From contig CAZGRL010000045.1 in the NCBI GenBank assembly GCA_964528155.1, positions 1 through 28,557 of the forward strand: 28,557 bases of DNA, given 5' to 3'. Origin of the DNA: G001797105 sp964528155 (GTDB taxonomy: Bacteria > Chloroflexota > Anaerolineae > Anaerolineales > E44-bin32). Every line of letters starts with the position of its first letter. Positions within the stretch are counted from its first letter, which is position 1. Of the stretch, positions 1-7,820 are shown piece by piece. The notes beneath the pieces are model-generated. The model was not told the origin of the DNA and ran no database searches. It saw nothing but the letters and a program-made list of their open reading frames with translations. The translations under genes and the position numbers were made by a program.

Positions 1-420
1 GATGTCGAAATGCGGGCCGGGGTGGCGGTGAATGTACTTCACCTCGTCGGCATCGTCCCCCAACTGAGCATACTTGTGCCAGCCGGTGTGGATGAAGAGG
101 ATATCGCCCTCCTTCACCTCGACCCTGTCCTCGATCATCTTTGGGGTGAACAGACTCAGTTCGTCGAGCTCGTCGCTCAGATTGACGATGACGCCTTCAC
201 CGTACAGCCATTGCAGGGGTAGCTCGTCGATCGTCTTGCCCTTTGTGACGAAGTGACGCGGCGCGTCGAGGTGCGTTCCCATGTGGTTCGAAGTCATGAT
301 GTACTGCGCGTTGACCCCCTGCTCGGCTTTTCGCTTGATGTACTTCACTTCGAATGGTGGGTAGAAAGGCCAAAAGGGCGCGTCCTGATTGAGAGGTTGG
401 GAGAGATCATAGATTTTCAT
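1..420 (-). CDS. Cyclase family protein (kynurenine-formamidase-like), cut by window edge
   Basis: The first 140 residues of a metal-dependent hydrolase of the cyclase family are present; the 3' part lies beyond the window. The start is the ATG at 420, preceded by an AGGAG six bases upstream. The protein opens with MKIYDLSQPL, typical of the family. The metal-binding signature SNHMGTHLDAPRHF is at about residues 44-57, and a second typical stretch, HTGWHKY followed by RHPGPHF, is at about 111-139. Family members hydrolyse amide bonds of N-formylkynurenine, isatin and related compounds; the substrate here cannot be read from sequence. It lies 79 bases after the DUF1116 gene on the same strand and is probably the next cistron of that operon, which would suit a ring-opening or amide-hydrolysing step. 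Confidence 0.88.
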   Translation of the reverse strand, partial: MKIYDLSQPLNQDAPFWPFYPPFEVKYIKRKAEQGVNAQYIMTSNHMGTHLDAPRHFVTKGKTIDELPLQWLYGEGVIVNLSDELDELSLFTPKMIEDRVEVKEGDILFIHTGWHKYAQLGDDADEVKYIHRHPGPHFDI

Positions 421-499
421 GAGGGGCTCCTGTCATCGATGGCGTATTCACGTAGATTGCCGCCAGGGTCGCGTCTGCGGTTGGTGTATCCCTGGCCTG

Positions 500-1747
500 T
501 CAGAGTGCATAGCGTTCGGCAAATGCAACCAGTGCGTTCTCGAAGATCTCCTTTGGTGGGCGAACGAGGCCGGCGCCGACCTGCCCGATGCCCGGTTCCT
601 TGTGAGCGATCCCGGTGTTGATACGAGGCGTGATACCGAGCTCGACGACCTTGCGGATGTCGATCCCCGTGGGCGTCCCACGGAAATCGAGCGCCGGAAT
701 GGTGAAATACTTATGCTCGGCGGTGGTGATCTCATACATCTCGAGGGTTGTGTTGAGCGCGTCCTCCGGCGTCCCGCTGACGAAGGATACGATCGCCGGC
801 GCGGCGGCCATGGCGAAACCGCCGATCCCGGCGGTTTCGGTGATGGTGCTATCACCGATGTCGGCGTTGGCGTCATCGCTGGAGAAGCCGCTGAAATACA
901 GCCCATCGGGGATCTGCGCCGGGGCGGTGAACCAATCGCCGCCGAGACCACTCACCCGAATCCCGAAATCGGTCCCATTGCGCGCCATGGCTGTGACAAC
1001 CGTGCTGCCCTCGACGCCGTGGGCGGCGTCGGCCATCGCCTTGCACGCGGCCATCACCGGGTTGAGGACGCTGAGGGCGTTGTCGCCTAAGAAGCGCAAG
1101 ATTTGCGACTCGAGGGCGTCGTCCTTGGCGACCTCGGCGACCCAAGGGGTGAGCTGCTTGAGGTAGAGCAACGAGCCGGCTTTGTTGCGGTTGTGGCCTT
1201 CATCACCCATGTGGAGCGCTTCGGCCAACAAGGCGCGAATGTCGATGCCGCTGCTCCGTTCGATGGCCTCCGCCAGGATGGGCCCCATCTGGTCGTTCAT
1301 CCAATGCAGTTTGTCCAAGACCTCCGGGCTGTAGGCGCCGTAGCGGAGCACCTTGCCATAGCCCTCGTTGAGGTTGGAATACGCCTTATTGCCATGGGTG
1401 ACGTTTTCAATGGTGTAAACAGCCATCGAGGCCGAGATCACACCGGCCATCGGTCCGGCAGCGCCGTAGTGATGGCACGGTGCGAAGTCGACATCTCCGG
1501 AGGCAGCCATCTCGGCGGCTCGCTTTTCATCCTTGGCCAGCCCTTCGAAGAGGAGCGCGCCGATCACCGCGCCGCGGAGTGGCCCTGACATTCGGCCCCA
1601 TTCGATCGGAGGACCAGCATGCAGAATCAGGTTCGACTGCATGCCCGGAATGACGTCAGAGGCTTTCCCCAGCGCTTTGAGGATGGGCCGGGCCGACATC
1701 ATCTGCTCCACGGCTTGAGCGTTTGCAGCATCGATATCGAGGGTCAT
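500..1747 (-). CDS. DUF1116 protein (YlbE/YahG-like), putative carbamoyltransferase subunit
   Basis: This 415-residue protein belongs to the DUF1116 family (E. coli YlbE and YahG). Stretches I recognise as typical are ALHMGDEGHNRN near residue 190, GIGGFAMAAAPAI near 305 and GIAHKEPGIGQVGAG near 380. The start is the ATG at 1747, four bases overlapping the fdrA stop (ATGA), with GAGGA upstream; a longer reading frame from 1813 lies inside fdrA and is not needed. In E. coli, FdrA, YlbE and YlbF together form the oxamate carbamoyltransferase of allantoin breakdown (established knowledge). The fdrA-DUF1116 order and overlap here suggest the same kind of complex (inference). No third, DUF2877-type subunit is visible; it may lie to the left of the window. 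Confidence 0.9.
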   Translation of the reverse strand: MTLDIDAANAQAVEQMMSARPILKALGKASDVIPGMQSNLILHAGPPIEWGRMSGPLRGAVIGALLFEGLAKDEKRAAEMAASGDVDFAPCHHYGAAGPMAGVISASMAVYTIENVTHGNKAYSNLNEGYGKVLRYGAYSPEVLDKLHWMNDQMGPILAEAIERSSGIDIRALLAEALHMGDEGHNRNKAGSLLYLKQLTPWVAEVAKDDALESQILRFLGDNALSVLNPVMAACKAMADAAHGVEGSTVVTAMARNGTDFGIRVSGLGGDWFTAPAQIPDGLYFSGFSSDDANADIGDSTITETAGIGGFAMAAAPAIVSFVSGTPEDALNTTLEMYEITTAEHKYFTIPALDFRGTPTGIDIRKVVELGITPRINTGIAHKEPGIGQVGAGLVRPPKEIFENALVAFAERYAL

Positions 1748-3456
1748 GTCTTTGTCCTCATCTTCTCCAGGATCGCCGAGAGACGATCGTCGCCGCCGGC
1801 TGGCGGTCGCCATTCCGTTTGCACGGCTTTAGCACCCTGGCTCAACAGGCTCTCGTAGAACGACTCGACCCCGACATTGATCGCCGCCAGCGGTGAGGTG
1901 AAGCCATCGAGTGAGACCGCCCTGCCTCCCGGTTCGTGCGCTACGCCCAGGCGTTGAAAGACGAACTCGGCCGCCGACGCGGTGTCCTCGAAGATCTGCG
2001 CGCCGGCCTCCAATAATCGCCGGCGTTGGGAATCCAGACCTTGCGGATCGTCCTGCGTTCCGACCATCAGGATCGGCACATCGACGCCATGTGCTGCGCG
2101 CATCTCTTCGATGACCGGCGCCCACTCAGTTGCCGGATCTGGATGCGCGCCTTCGCCCAGGACCATGTCAAGCAAGATGACGGCCACCTCGGGGTCGGCG
2201 GCTTCTTGACGGAAACGACGGATGCGCAGATCGTTATCGATCATCGGGTGCAGGCGGCCGACGGTGAACTCGTCTTCTCCCAGGTCGAGGATCGTGTGAG
2301 CCTGACTGACGAAGGGATCTGGGAGTTTTTTGGCCGAATCGGAGGTCAGGTTTGCGAAGAGCGGGTCGAGGAACAATCCAAGGGCGCGCAAGGCCTCGCT
2401 GGCGAGGGTGCCGCCCGAGAACAGACCGCGCAGGTATCGGCGGTTGCTGTCAGTAGTCGAGGCGGTCGAGCGGCTGCGAGCGTCGGAGCCGGCTTGCGAG
2501 AATGTGGATGTGTTTTCATCAGCGATCTCGACGGCGATCGACGCCGCCTCGGAGAGTGAATTGGCGAAGACGAGATTGCCGAGCCGTCGCGCCGGGGGTG
2601 GATATCCGATGAAATGCACGACCGTCGGCTTGCCGAGTGTATAGGCCGCGGAGAGCACCCGGCGCGTCACCAAGGGATCCGGCGGCTTTGAAATCAGCAC
2701 GAGCACTCTGGTGTCTGGATCGCGACCCAATAGATCAAGGCACTGGAGCGCAGTGAGACCGCCGACTTCGGCCTTCAAATCTCGCCCGCCGGTCCCCAGC
2801 GCATGGGATACCCCGCCTCCGAGCTGGTGGATGCGGGCCGTGACCGCTTGCAGACCGGTCCCGGAAGCGCCGACCAATCCGATCTGGCCCCGGCGGACGC
2901 GGTTGGCGAAGCCCAGTCCCACACCGTTCACGATCGCTGTGCCGCAATCCGGCCCCATCACCAGCAAGCCCTTGTCGACCGCCTCTTGTTTGAGGCTCAC
3001 CTCGTCCGCCACGGACACGTTGTCGCTGTACAGGAAGATGTGCAGGTCGAGACGCAACGCCTGGCGTGCGACTTGAGCCGCGTATCTACCGGGTACAGAG
3101 ATCAAGCACCACTTCGCACCGGGGAGCATCTTCGTCGCCGACTCCAGGCTGTGTGGGCGGAACTCTGCTTCAACCGCGGCCCTTCGGCGAGATAGCAACG
3201 CATCGACCTGTGAGAGAGCGGCGGAGGCGTCTCCGTCATTCTCGGCGCGCACCACGATCAGCAAGTCTTCCGGGGCGGCTTTGATGTCCAAAGGCAACAG
3301 ATCGTTCTGTTGGAGGAGTTCGAGGTTGGCCGGTGTGGCCATCACCACTCCGGCGTCGATGACATGATCGAGTCCGACAAGCGCTCGCTGAAGCTGCATC
3401 AGCACAACTGAGTCGTAGTAGGCGCCGCGCCGAATCTCGAACGAGATCTGTGTCAC
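1744..3456 (-). CDS. fdrA: FdrA family protein (succinyl-CoA-synthetase-like fold), putative carbamoyltransferase subunit
   Basis: A 570-residue protein, close to the length of E. coli FdrA. It has an N-terminal FdrA region, a CoA-binding-like domain with MGPDCGT at 167-173, GASGTG at 196-201 and GTGGRDL at 221-227, and a second ligase-like half with LFSGGTLASEAL at 345-356, DLGEDEFTVGRLHPMID at 391-407 and VGTQDDPQ at 465-472. I see no phospho-histidine segment like that of the succinyl-CoA synthetase alpha chain, so ordinary CoA-ligase activity is doubtful. The start is a GTG at 3456 that overlaps the amidase stop by four bases and has AGGAAGG upstream. The gene is sandwiched by four-base overlaps with the amidase and DUF1116 genes, so the three are almost certainly co-translated. 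Likely role: subunit of a carbamoyltransferase acting on an N-carbamoyl (ureido) intermediate, by analogy with the E. coli complex. Confidence 0.9.
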   Translation of the reverse strand: MTQISFEIRRGAYYDSVVLMQLQRALVGLDHVIDAGVVMATPANLELLQQNDLLPLDIKAAPEDLLIVVRAENDGDASAALSQVDALLSRRRAAVEAEFRPHSLESATKMLPGAKWCLISVPGRYAAQVARQALRLDLHIFLYSDNVSVADEVSLKQEAVDKGLLVMGPDCGTAIVNGVGLGFANRVRRGQIGLVGASGTGLQAVTARIHQLGGGVSHALGTGGRDLKAEVGGLTALQCLDLLGRDPDTRVLVLISKPPDPLVTRRVLSAAYTLGKPTVVHFIGYPPPARRLGNLVFANSLSEAASIAVEIADENTSTFSQAGSDARSRSTASTTDSNRRYLRGLFSGGTLASEALRALGLFLDPLFANLTSDSAKKLPDPFVSQAHTILDLGEDEFTVGRLHPMIDNDLRIRRFRQEAADPEVAVILLDMVLGEGAHPDPATEWAPVIEEMRAAHGVDVPILMVGTQDDPQGLDSQRRRLLEAGAQIFEDTASAAEFVFQRLGVAHEPGGRAVSLDGFTSPLAAINVGVESFYESLLSQGAKAVQTEWRPPAGGDDRLSAILEKMRTKT

Positions 3457-4784
3457 GCCTCGGCCTTCCTGGGCGCGTTGAGATCGCGCTCGAGCATCTT
3501 GCCGAATGCGAGCAGGGCTTCATCTTTATCCCACCGGCCGACAAACTGTGCACCGAATGGAAGGCCGTCGGACGTGACCCCGGTTGGGATGTTGAGAGCT
3601 GGCAGTCCGGCGTGCGTCCACGGCAGATTCATCACCGGATCGCCAGTGCTCTCCAGGCCCAAGGGCGCCGGGCCGGGGGCGGCCGGTGCGATCCAACCAT
3701 CAAGCCCATGCTCGTCCATGAGTGACGTCATTCTTTCACACAACGCCTGGCATGCTTCGAGGGCTTCCGAGAGCGTCGCCGGCGAGATTGACTTGCCTCG
3801 CTCGATGAGGTCCGCCGTCTTTGCGTGGTAGAGATCGCTGAACTGCTCGTACCACTCGGCGTGTACGCGGGCGGCCTCGGCGGCGAGGATGAGATTGTGC
3901 CGCTGGCATATCTCGTCGAAGTCGTCCATCGCCGGCACACGACGCAATGTGTAGCCCGCCTGCTCCAGTCGCTTGCACGTCATCTCAAAGTGGGCCAGGC
4001 CTATGTGGCTGGCGCGATCGAGATAAGGTCCTTCGGGGACACCGAGCACGGGCCGGTTGAGCGTAGTGGCGCTCATGTCCGACCAATTCCGCAACAGGAC
4101 GGATGCCGCCAGTTCCGCCCCCGCGACGTCGGTGGTGAAAAAGCCGATGTGGTCCAGCGAAGGCGCCAGCGGGATCACCCCGTCACGTGAGATTCTCTCC
4201 CGGGTAGGCTTGAAGCCGACTACGCCGCAGAATGCCGCCGGGCGGATGATCGAGCCGATGGTCTGGGTACCCAGGGCAAGAGGGACCATGCCTGCAGCCA
4301 CGGCCGCCGCCGAGCCGCTGCTCGAACCGCCGGGCGTGTGCGCGAGGTTGCGCGGATTGCGGGTCGGTCCAGGCGCGAAATAGGCGAACTCGGTGGTGAC
4401 CGCCTTCCCCAGGATGAGCGCCCCTTGTCGTTTGAGCTGGGAGACGCTGGCCGCCTGGGGGCCGATCAACCGGTCTTGCGGCACCCGGCTTCCGCCGTGC
4501 GTTGGGAACCCGTCGACGTGGAAGATGTCTTTCACGCCGACGGCGACGCCGAACATGGCGGGGCGCGTCTTGGGTTCGGGGTATCTGTCCAGCAGGACCT
4601 CGGCCTCGCGCCGTAGTCTGGCGAATCGCCCTTCTTCCGGGAGGAACGCTCGCACCTGCGGCTCGCGCGCCTCGAAAACCTCCTCCATTTGACGGACGTA
4701 CCGAAGCAGATCCAGCTCGCCTGATCGCAGCAGTTGCGAGAGGTCGACCAGGCTGCCGACTACATAGGTGGTGGATTGATTCAC
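3453..4784 (-). CDS. Amidase (amidase-signature family)
   Basis: A 443-residue amidase-signature hydrolase of normal length. The Ser-cisSer-Lys triad can be assigned: Lys85 in VGVKDIF, Ser154 in the glycine-serine-rich PGGSSSGSAAAVAAG, and nucleophile Ser178 in GTQTIGSIIRPAAFCG. The enzyme hydrolyses a carboxamide to acid and ammonia; family members also include allophanate hydrolase and Glu-tRNA amidotransferase subunit A, but no GatB/GatC partner is nearby and the C terminus lacks the extra allophanate hydrolase domain. The start appears to be a GTG at 4784 with no strong ribosome-binding site; a short upstream frame ends in TGA overlapping it (GTGA), so coupling is possible. It sits between molybdenum-hydroxylase subunits and fdrA, which suggests an amide intermediate in the same pathway. 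Confidence 0.92.
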   Translation of the reverse strand: MNQSTTYVVGSLVDLSQLLRSGELDLLRYVRQMEEVFEAREPQVRAFLPEEGRFARLRREAEVLLDRYPEPKTRPAMFGVAVGVKDIFHVDGFPTHGGSRVPQDRLIGPQAASVSQLKRQGALILGKAVTTEFAYFAPGPTRNPRNLAHTPGGSSSGSAAAVAAGMVPLALGTQTIGSIIRPAAFCGVVGFKPTRERISRDGVIPLAPSLDHIGFFTTDVAGAELAASVLLRNWSDMSATTLNRPVLGVPEGPYLDRASHIGLAHFEMTCKRLEQAGYTLRRVPAMDDFDEICQRHNLILAAEAARVHAEWYEQFSDLYHAKTADLIERGKSISPATLSEALEACQALCERMTSLMDEHGLDGWIAPAAPGPAPLGLESTGDPVMNLPWTHAGLPALNIPTGVTSDGLPFGAQFVGRWDKDEALLAFGKMLERDLNAPRKAEA

Positions 4785-4820
4785 CAGAGGTTCACATCCG
4801 CGATTCGCATGGTCAGTCCA

Positions 4821-4859
4821 CTAACACGCTGGGGCTGGTCTTGTGTCCTGCTCGCTCAT
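4821..4859 (-). other. ATGA-coupled micro-ORF (12 codons) after the [2Fe-2S] subunit
   Basis: An ATG at 4859 overlaps the TGA of the preceding [2Fe-2S] subunit as ATGA and opens MSEQDTRPAPAC before a TAG. In molybdenum hydroxylase operons the large subunit often begins at this place. The micro-ORF could be the remaining start of a deleted large-subunit gene, a short coupling leader for the amidase, or chance. Nothing in its short sequence decides between these. Confidence 0.3.
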
Positions 4860-5347
4860 GCCGGCTCAGCCCGCATTTGTTCTGCGGCGGACTGAACGGC
4901 CTTGACGATGTTCTGGTATCCGGTGCAACGACACAGGTTCCCCGAGATGGCGGCCCGGATTTGATCCTCCGAAGGGTTGGGATTCGATTCGAGAAAGGCA
5001 ACGAGAGTCATCAGAAAGCCGGGAGTGCAGAAACCACATTGGAGTCCATGCGATTCCCAGAACGCCTGCTGGAGCGGATGCAGTTCATTCATGTCCTCCG
5101 CCAGGCCTTCAACAGTCATGATGGTGTGTCCGTCTGCCTGGACGGCGAGCATCAAGCACGAGCGGACGGGGGAGCCGTCATACAGAACGGTGCAGGCGCC
5201 GCACACGCCGTGCTCGCAGCCAACGTGCGTACCGGTGAGGCCGACCTCATGCCGCAGAAAATCGCTCAAGAGGGTGCGTGGCTCAACCCGGCGTTCGTAG
5301 CTCTTGCCATTGATCGTCACGTGTACGCTGTGTAATTTGTTCTCCAT
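4856..5347 (-). CDS. Molybdenum hydroxylase small subunit, [2Fe-2S] protein (XdhC/CoxS type)
   Basis: A 163-residue electron-transfer subunit of the xanthine dehydrogenase / CO dehydrogenase family. The plant-ferredoxin cluster is bound by Cys44, Cys49, Cys52 and Cys64 (GCEHGVCGACT), and the second, helical cluster by Cys104, Cys107, Cys139 and Cys141 (CGFCTPGF and GNLCRCTGY). All eight ligands are present and the length is normal. The subunit passes electrons from the molybdenum site of the large subunit to FAD in the medium subunit. The start is the ATG at 5347 with GGAG upstream. It follows the FAD subunit gene by 68 bases. The large molybdopterin subunit, usually next, is absent here. Confidence 0.95.
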   Translation of the reverse strand: MENKLHSVHVTINGKSYERRVEPRTLLSDFLRHEVGLTGTHVGCEHGVCGACTVLYDGSPVRSCLMLAVQADGHTIMTVEGLAEDMNELHPLQQAFWESHGLQCGFCTPGFLMTLVAFLESNPNPSEDQIRAAISGNLCRCTGYQNIVKAVQSAAEQMRAEPA

Positions 5348-5415
5348 CGATGGCTCCGGTATTGTCTTTTCGTCCGCGATCGTCTCGACTGGAAGGCAGG
5401 GTATGACCGCGAAGG

Positions 5416-6294
5416 CTACATCCGGGAGGCCCTGATGAAAGCCTGCGCCAGCGCCCGGCGCGTCAGCACTCGTGCCAGGTGTCGCTGGAAGTCAACGCTA
5501 GCGTGGACATTACCCAGGGGGTCGATCTCCTTCTCGGATGCGATCGCTGCCGCTTCGTCATAGGCTGTTGCGTTGGGTTTTCTGCTCAGCAGAGAATCGG
5601 CGGCCCCGCTGGCGTCAACGGGGCCGTCCCCGGCGTTGAGATAGATCAGCCGGGCGTAGTTGCACAGCCCGTTGTCATCGAGGCCGACCAATGCAGCCAG
5701 TCCCATCATGGCATAGTCCCCGCGCCGGCGAGAGGCCTCCATGAAACTCCACCCTGAGCCAGCCGGCGACGGGGGCAGCACGATCTCCGTGAGGATCTCC
5801 TCTTCGGCCAGGTCGGTTACGAACATGCCCTGGAAGAAGTCACCGACGTCGATCCATCGTTCGCCTTTGGGGCTCTGGGCTTTCAGGCGTGCGCCGCAAG
5901 CGAGGGCGATGACGGGAAGCTCGGCCGCTGGATCGGCGTGGACCAGGCTCCCGCCGATCGTGCCGCGGTTGCGGATTTGGGGGTGTGCGATGTGTGGCAA
6001 CGCTTCGAAGAGCAACGGCGCCCGCTCGGGAACCAGTCCGTTGGTCTCGAGTTCGTGCTGAGTTGTCATTGCGCCAATCATCAAAGAGCCGTCATCACCC
6101 GGTCTGATGTAGCGCAATTCCGAGATCCGATTGAGGTCGATGAGTATGGCTGGCTGGACGACGCGGAAGTTCATCGCCGGGATCAAACTCTGGCCGCCAG
6201 CGAGCAACTTGGCGTCTGCGCCGTGCTGGGCCGCCAGGCTGACAGCCTGCTCCAGAGAATCGGGAGCGACGTATTCGAAGGGGGCTGGTTTCAT
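5416..6294 (-). CDS. Molybdenum hydroxylase medium subunit, FAD-binding (CoxM type)
   Basis: A 292-residue FAD-binding subunit of the molybdopterin-dehydrogenase family. FAD-contact motifs are AGGQSLIPAMNFR at 32-44 and TIGGSLVHADPAAELP at 112-127, both intact. It accepts electrons from the [2Fe-2S] subunit and passes them to the final acceptor. The start chosen is the ATG at 6294 because GAGGAA lies seven bases upstream; a longer frame from 6327 adds 11 residues without homology. It is the first gene of the leftward operon, facing the CoA-transferase across a short divergent promoter region. Confidence 0.94.
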   Translation of the reverse strand: MKPAPFEYVAPDSLEQAVSLAAQHGADAKLLAGGQSLIPAMNFRVVQPAILIDLNRISELRYIRPGDDGSLMIGAMTTQHELETNGLVPERAPLLFEALPHIAHPQIRNRGTIGGSLVHADPAAELPVIALACGARLKAQSPKGERWIDVGDFFQGMFVTDLAEEEILTEIVLPPSPAGSGWSFMEASRRRGDYAMMGLAALVGLDDNGLCNYARLIYLNAGDGPVDASGAADSLLSRKPNATAYDEAAAIASEKEIDPLGNVHASVDFQRHLARVLTRRALAQAFIRASRM

Positions 6295-6385
6295 GATCGT
6301 TTCCTCGGGCGATTCCGAAGGGGGCATTCAACGGCTGGGCACCGCCGCCCATCCGCATTGCATAACACCGGCCGGGCGGGTTCAG

Positions 6386-6413
6386 TTGTGAGCTAAATCC
6401 GACTGGGTATAAT
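6386..6413 (+). promoter_or_regulatory. Putative sigma70 promoter for the CoA-transferase
   Basis: TTGTGA at 6386-6391 and a perfect TATAAT at 6408-6413 are separated by 16 bases, about 70 bases before the CoA-transferase start. On the opposite strand TAGAAT (6417 to 6412) overlaps the same spot and could be the -10 of the leftward operon, although its -35 is poor. The two operons may therefore compete for polymerase. No operator protein gene is in the window. Confidence 0.5.
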
Positions 6414-6484
6414 TCTAACCTCTCCTGACACGGATTGAATACACGCGGCTGCTTGGCTGCTGTGCCGGTGGCGCGTCACTCACA

Positions 6485-7723
6485 ATGTCCAATCCTTCAC
6501 GGAATGACCCACCCAATGATCCGATGAACCCTCGGCCTTTGCTCGACGGTGTGCGCGTGATCGATCTGACGCGCATTCTGGCCGGCCCATATTGCACGAT
6601 GCTCCTGGGTGATCTCGGGGCTGATGTGATCAAGATCGAGATCCCCGGTCGTGGCGACGATACTCGCCAATGGGGGCCGCCTTTCGCTGAAGGTGGGGAA
6701 TCGGCATACTACCTGGCTGCCAACCGCAACAAGCGCAGTCTGACCCTCAACTTGAAGTCCGAGCGAGGTCTTCAGGTGCTGGAAGATCTTATTCGCCACG
6801 GGGATGTCGTAGTGGAGAACTTCCGTGCCGGGACGATGGAGGGATGGGGGCTTGACTACGGCGCGCTGCAAGAGCTTCGTCCTGGTCTGATCTACTGCAC
6901 GATCACCGGCTATGGATACGACGGGCCGTATCATGAGCGGCCGGGGTACGACTTCATCGTGCAGGCGCTCGGCGGGTTCATGAGCGTGACGGGGCCGATC
7001 GAGGGGGAGCCGACGCGCGCCGGGGTGGCGATCGCCGACCTGGCCAGCGGGATGTTCGCCTGTAGTGCGGTTCTGGCGGCCCTCTTCCGCCGCGAGCGGG
7101 CGGGCGAAGGTCAACGGATTGACATCTCACTCCTGGACAGTCAGGTTGCGCTGATGTCCTATGTTGCCAGCAATTTCCTGGTCTCCGGTGAGAAGCCGAG
7201 GCGCTACGGGAATGCGCATCCGAATATCGTTCCCTATGAGGCATTCAAGGCGCGCGACGGCTACCTGGCTTTTGCCGCTGGCAATGATCGACAGTGGGCG
7301 ACGTTCTGCAACGCCGTTGGGCGATCCGATTGGATCGAGGATGAACGTTTCTCGACGAACCCCGCCAGGAACCGCAACCGGGCTGTGCTCATCGGTCTGC
7401 TCAATGAGCTCTTTCAGGAACGCGATGTGGCGGACTGGATCGCGCTGTGTGAGGAAATCGGGTTGCCGGCGGGGCCGATCAACGACATGCATGCCGTGTT
7501 CGACGATCCGCAGGTTCGCGCCCGAGGGCTTAGACGGGATGTCCCCCATCCGACCGCAGGTAGCGTGCCCCTGCTTGCGTCACCGCTGAATATCCCGACC
7601 TCGCCGGCGAAGGTGCGTCTACCGCCGCCGCTCTTGGGACAGCACACCGAGGAGGTCCTGTCCGAAGTCCTCGGCTACGACGGCGAAACCGTGGCCGCCC
7701 TTCGCCGCGAAGGGGTGGTATGA
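6485..7723 (+). CDS. CaiB/BaiF family (class III) CoA-transferase
   Basis: A 412-residue class III CoA-transferase of full length. It begins with the family hallmark LLDGVRVIDLTRILAGPYC at 19-37, contains LGADVIKIE at 44-52 and the catalytic aspartate Asp156 in ERPGYDFIVQALGG, and ends with the usual C-terminal HTEEVLSEVLGY region. It moves CoA between a CoA donor and a free carboxylate, activating an acid for thioester chemistry. The ATG at 6485 is used here; a second ATG at 6524 is equally close to the conserved start and neither has a clear ribosome-binding site. It is followed by a long palindrome and then a thiolase-fold gene, suggesting that the acid product of the leftward operon is activated and then cleaved. 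Confidence 0.93.
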   Translation: MSNPSRNDPPNDPMNPRPLLDGVRVIDLTRILAGPYCTMLLGDLGADVIKIEIPGRGDDTRQWGPPFAEGGESAYYLAANRNKRSLTLNLKSERGLQVLEDLIRHGDVVVENFRAGTMEGWGLDYGALQELRPGLIYCTITGYGYDGPYHERPGYDFIVQALGGFMSVTGPIEGEPTRAGVAIADLASGMFACSAVLAALFRRERAGEGQRIDISLLDSQVALMSYVASNFLVSGEKPRRYGNAHPNIVPYEAFKARDGYLAFAAGNDRQWATFCNAVGRSDWIEDERFSTNPARNRNRAVLIGLLNELFQERDVADWIALCEEIGLPAGPINDMHAVFDDPQVRARGLRRDVPHPTAGSVPLLASPLNIPTSPAKVRLPPPLLGQHTEEVLSEVLGYDGETVAALRREGVV

Positions 7724-7778
7724 GGCGAAAGTGGGGAGGTCAGATCGGCGAAGCCGATGTGACCTCCCCACTTTCGCC
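7724..7778. repeat. Long near-perfect palindrome (REP-like hairpin)
   Basis: The arms 7724-7742 and 7760-7778 are perfect 19-base inverted complements. Inside them, ATCGGC (7744-7749) and GCCGAT (7753-7758) pair around a GAA loop with one G/G mismatch between the two stems. The structure begins right after the CoA-transferase stop. No T-run follows, so it is not a classic terminator; it resembles a mobile REP/MITE-like intergenic unit or an mRNA-stabilising hairpin. Confidence 0.8.
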
Positions 7779-7810
7779 TTCCCGCGCAGGGGGAATGGTG
7801 GTCCAAGATC

Positions 7811-7815
7811 GGAGG
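7811..7815 (+). promoter_or_regulatory. Ribosome-binding site fixing the thiolase-like start
   Basis: GGAGG lies five bases before a TTG at 7821. This places the start at TTG and excludes the longer frame from 7731, which runs through the palindrome and has no family-like sequence. Confidence 0.75.
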
Positions 7816-7820
7816 CCGAC

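Noticed and set aside
7731..7820. N-terminal extension of the thiolase-like gene through the palindrome
   Set aside because: The residues have no family match, and GGAGG before the TTG at 7821 gives a better start.
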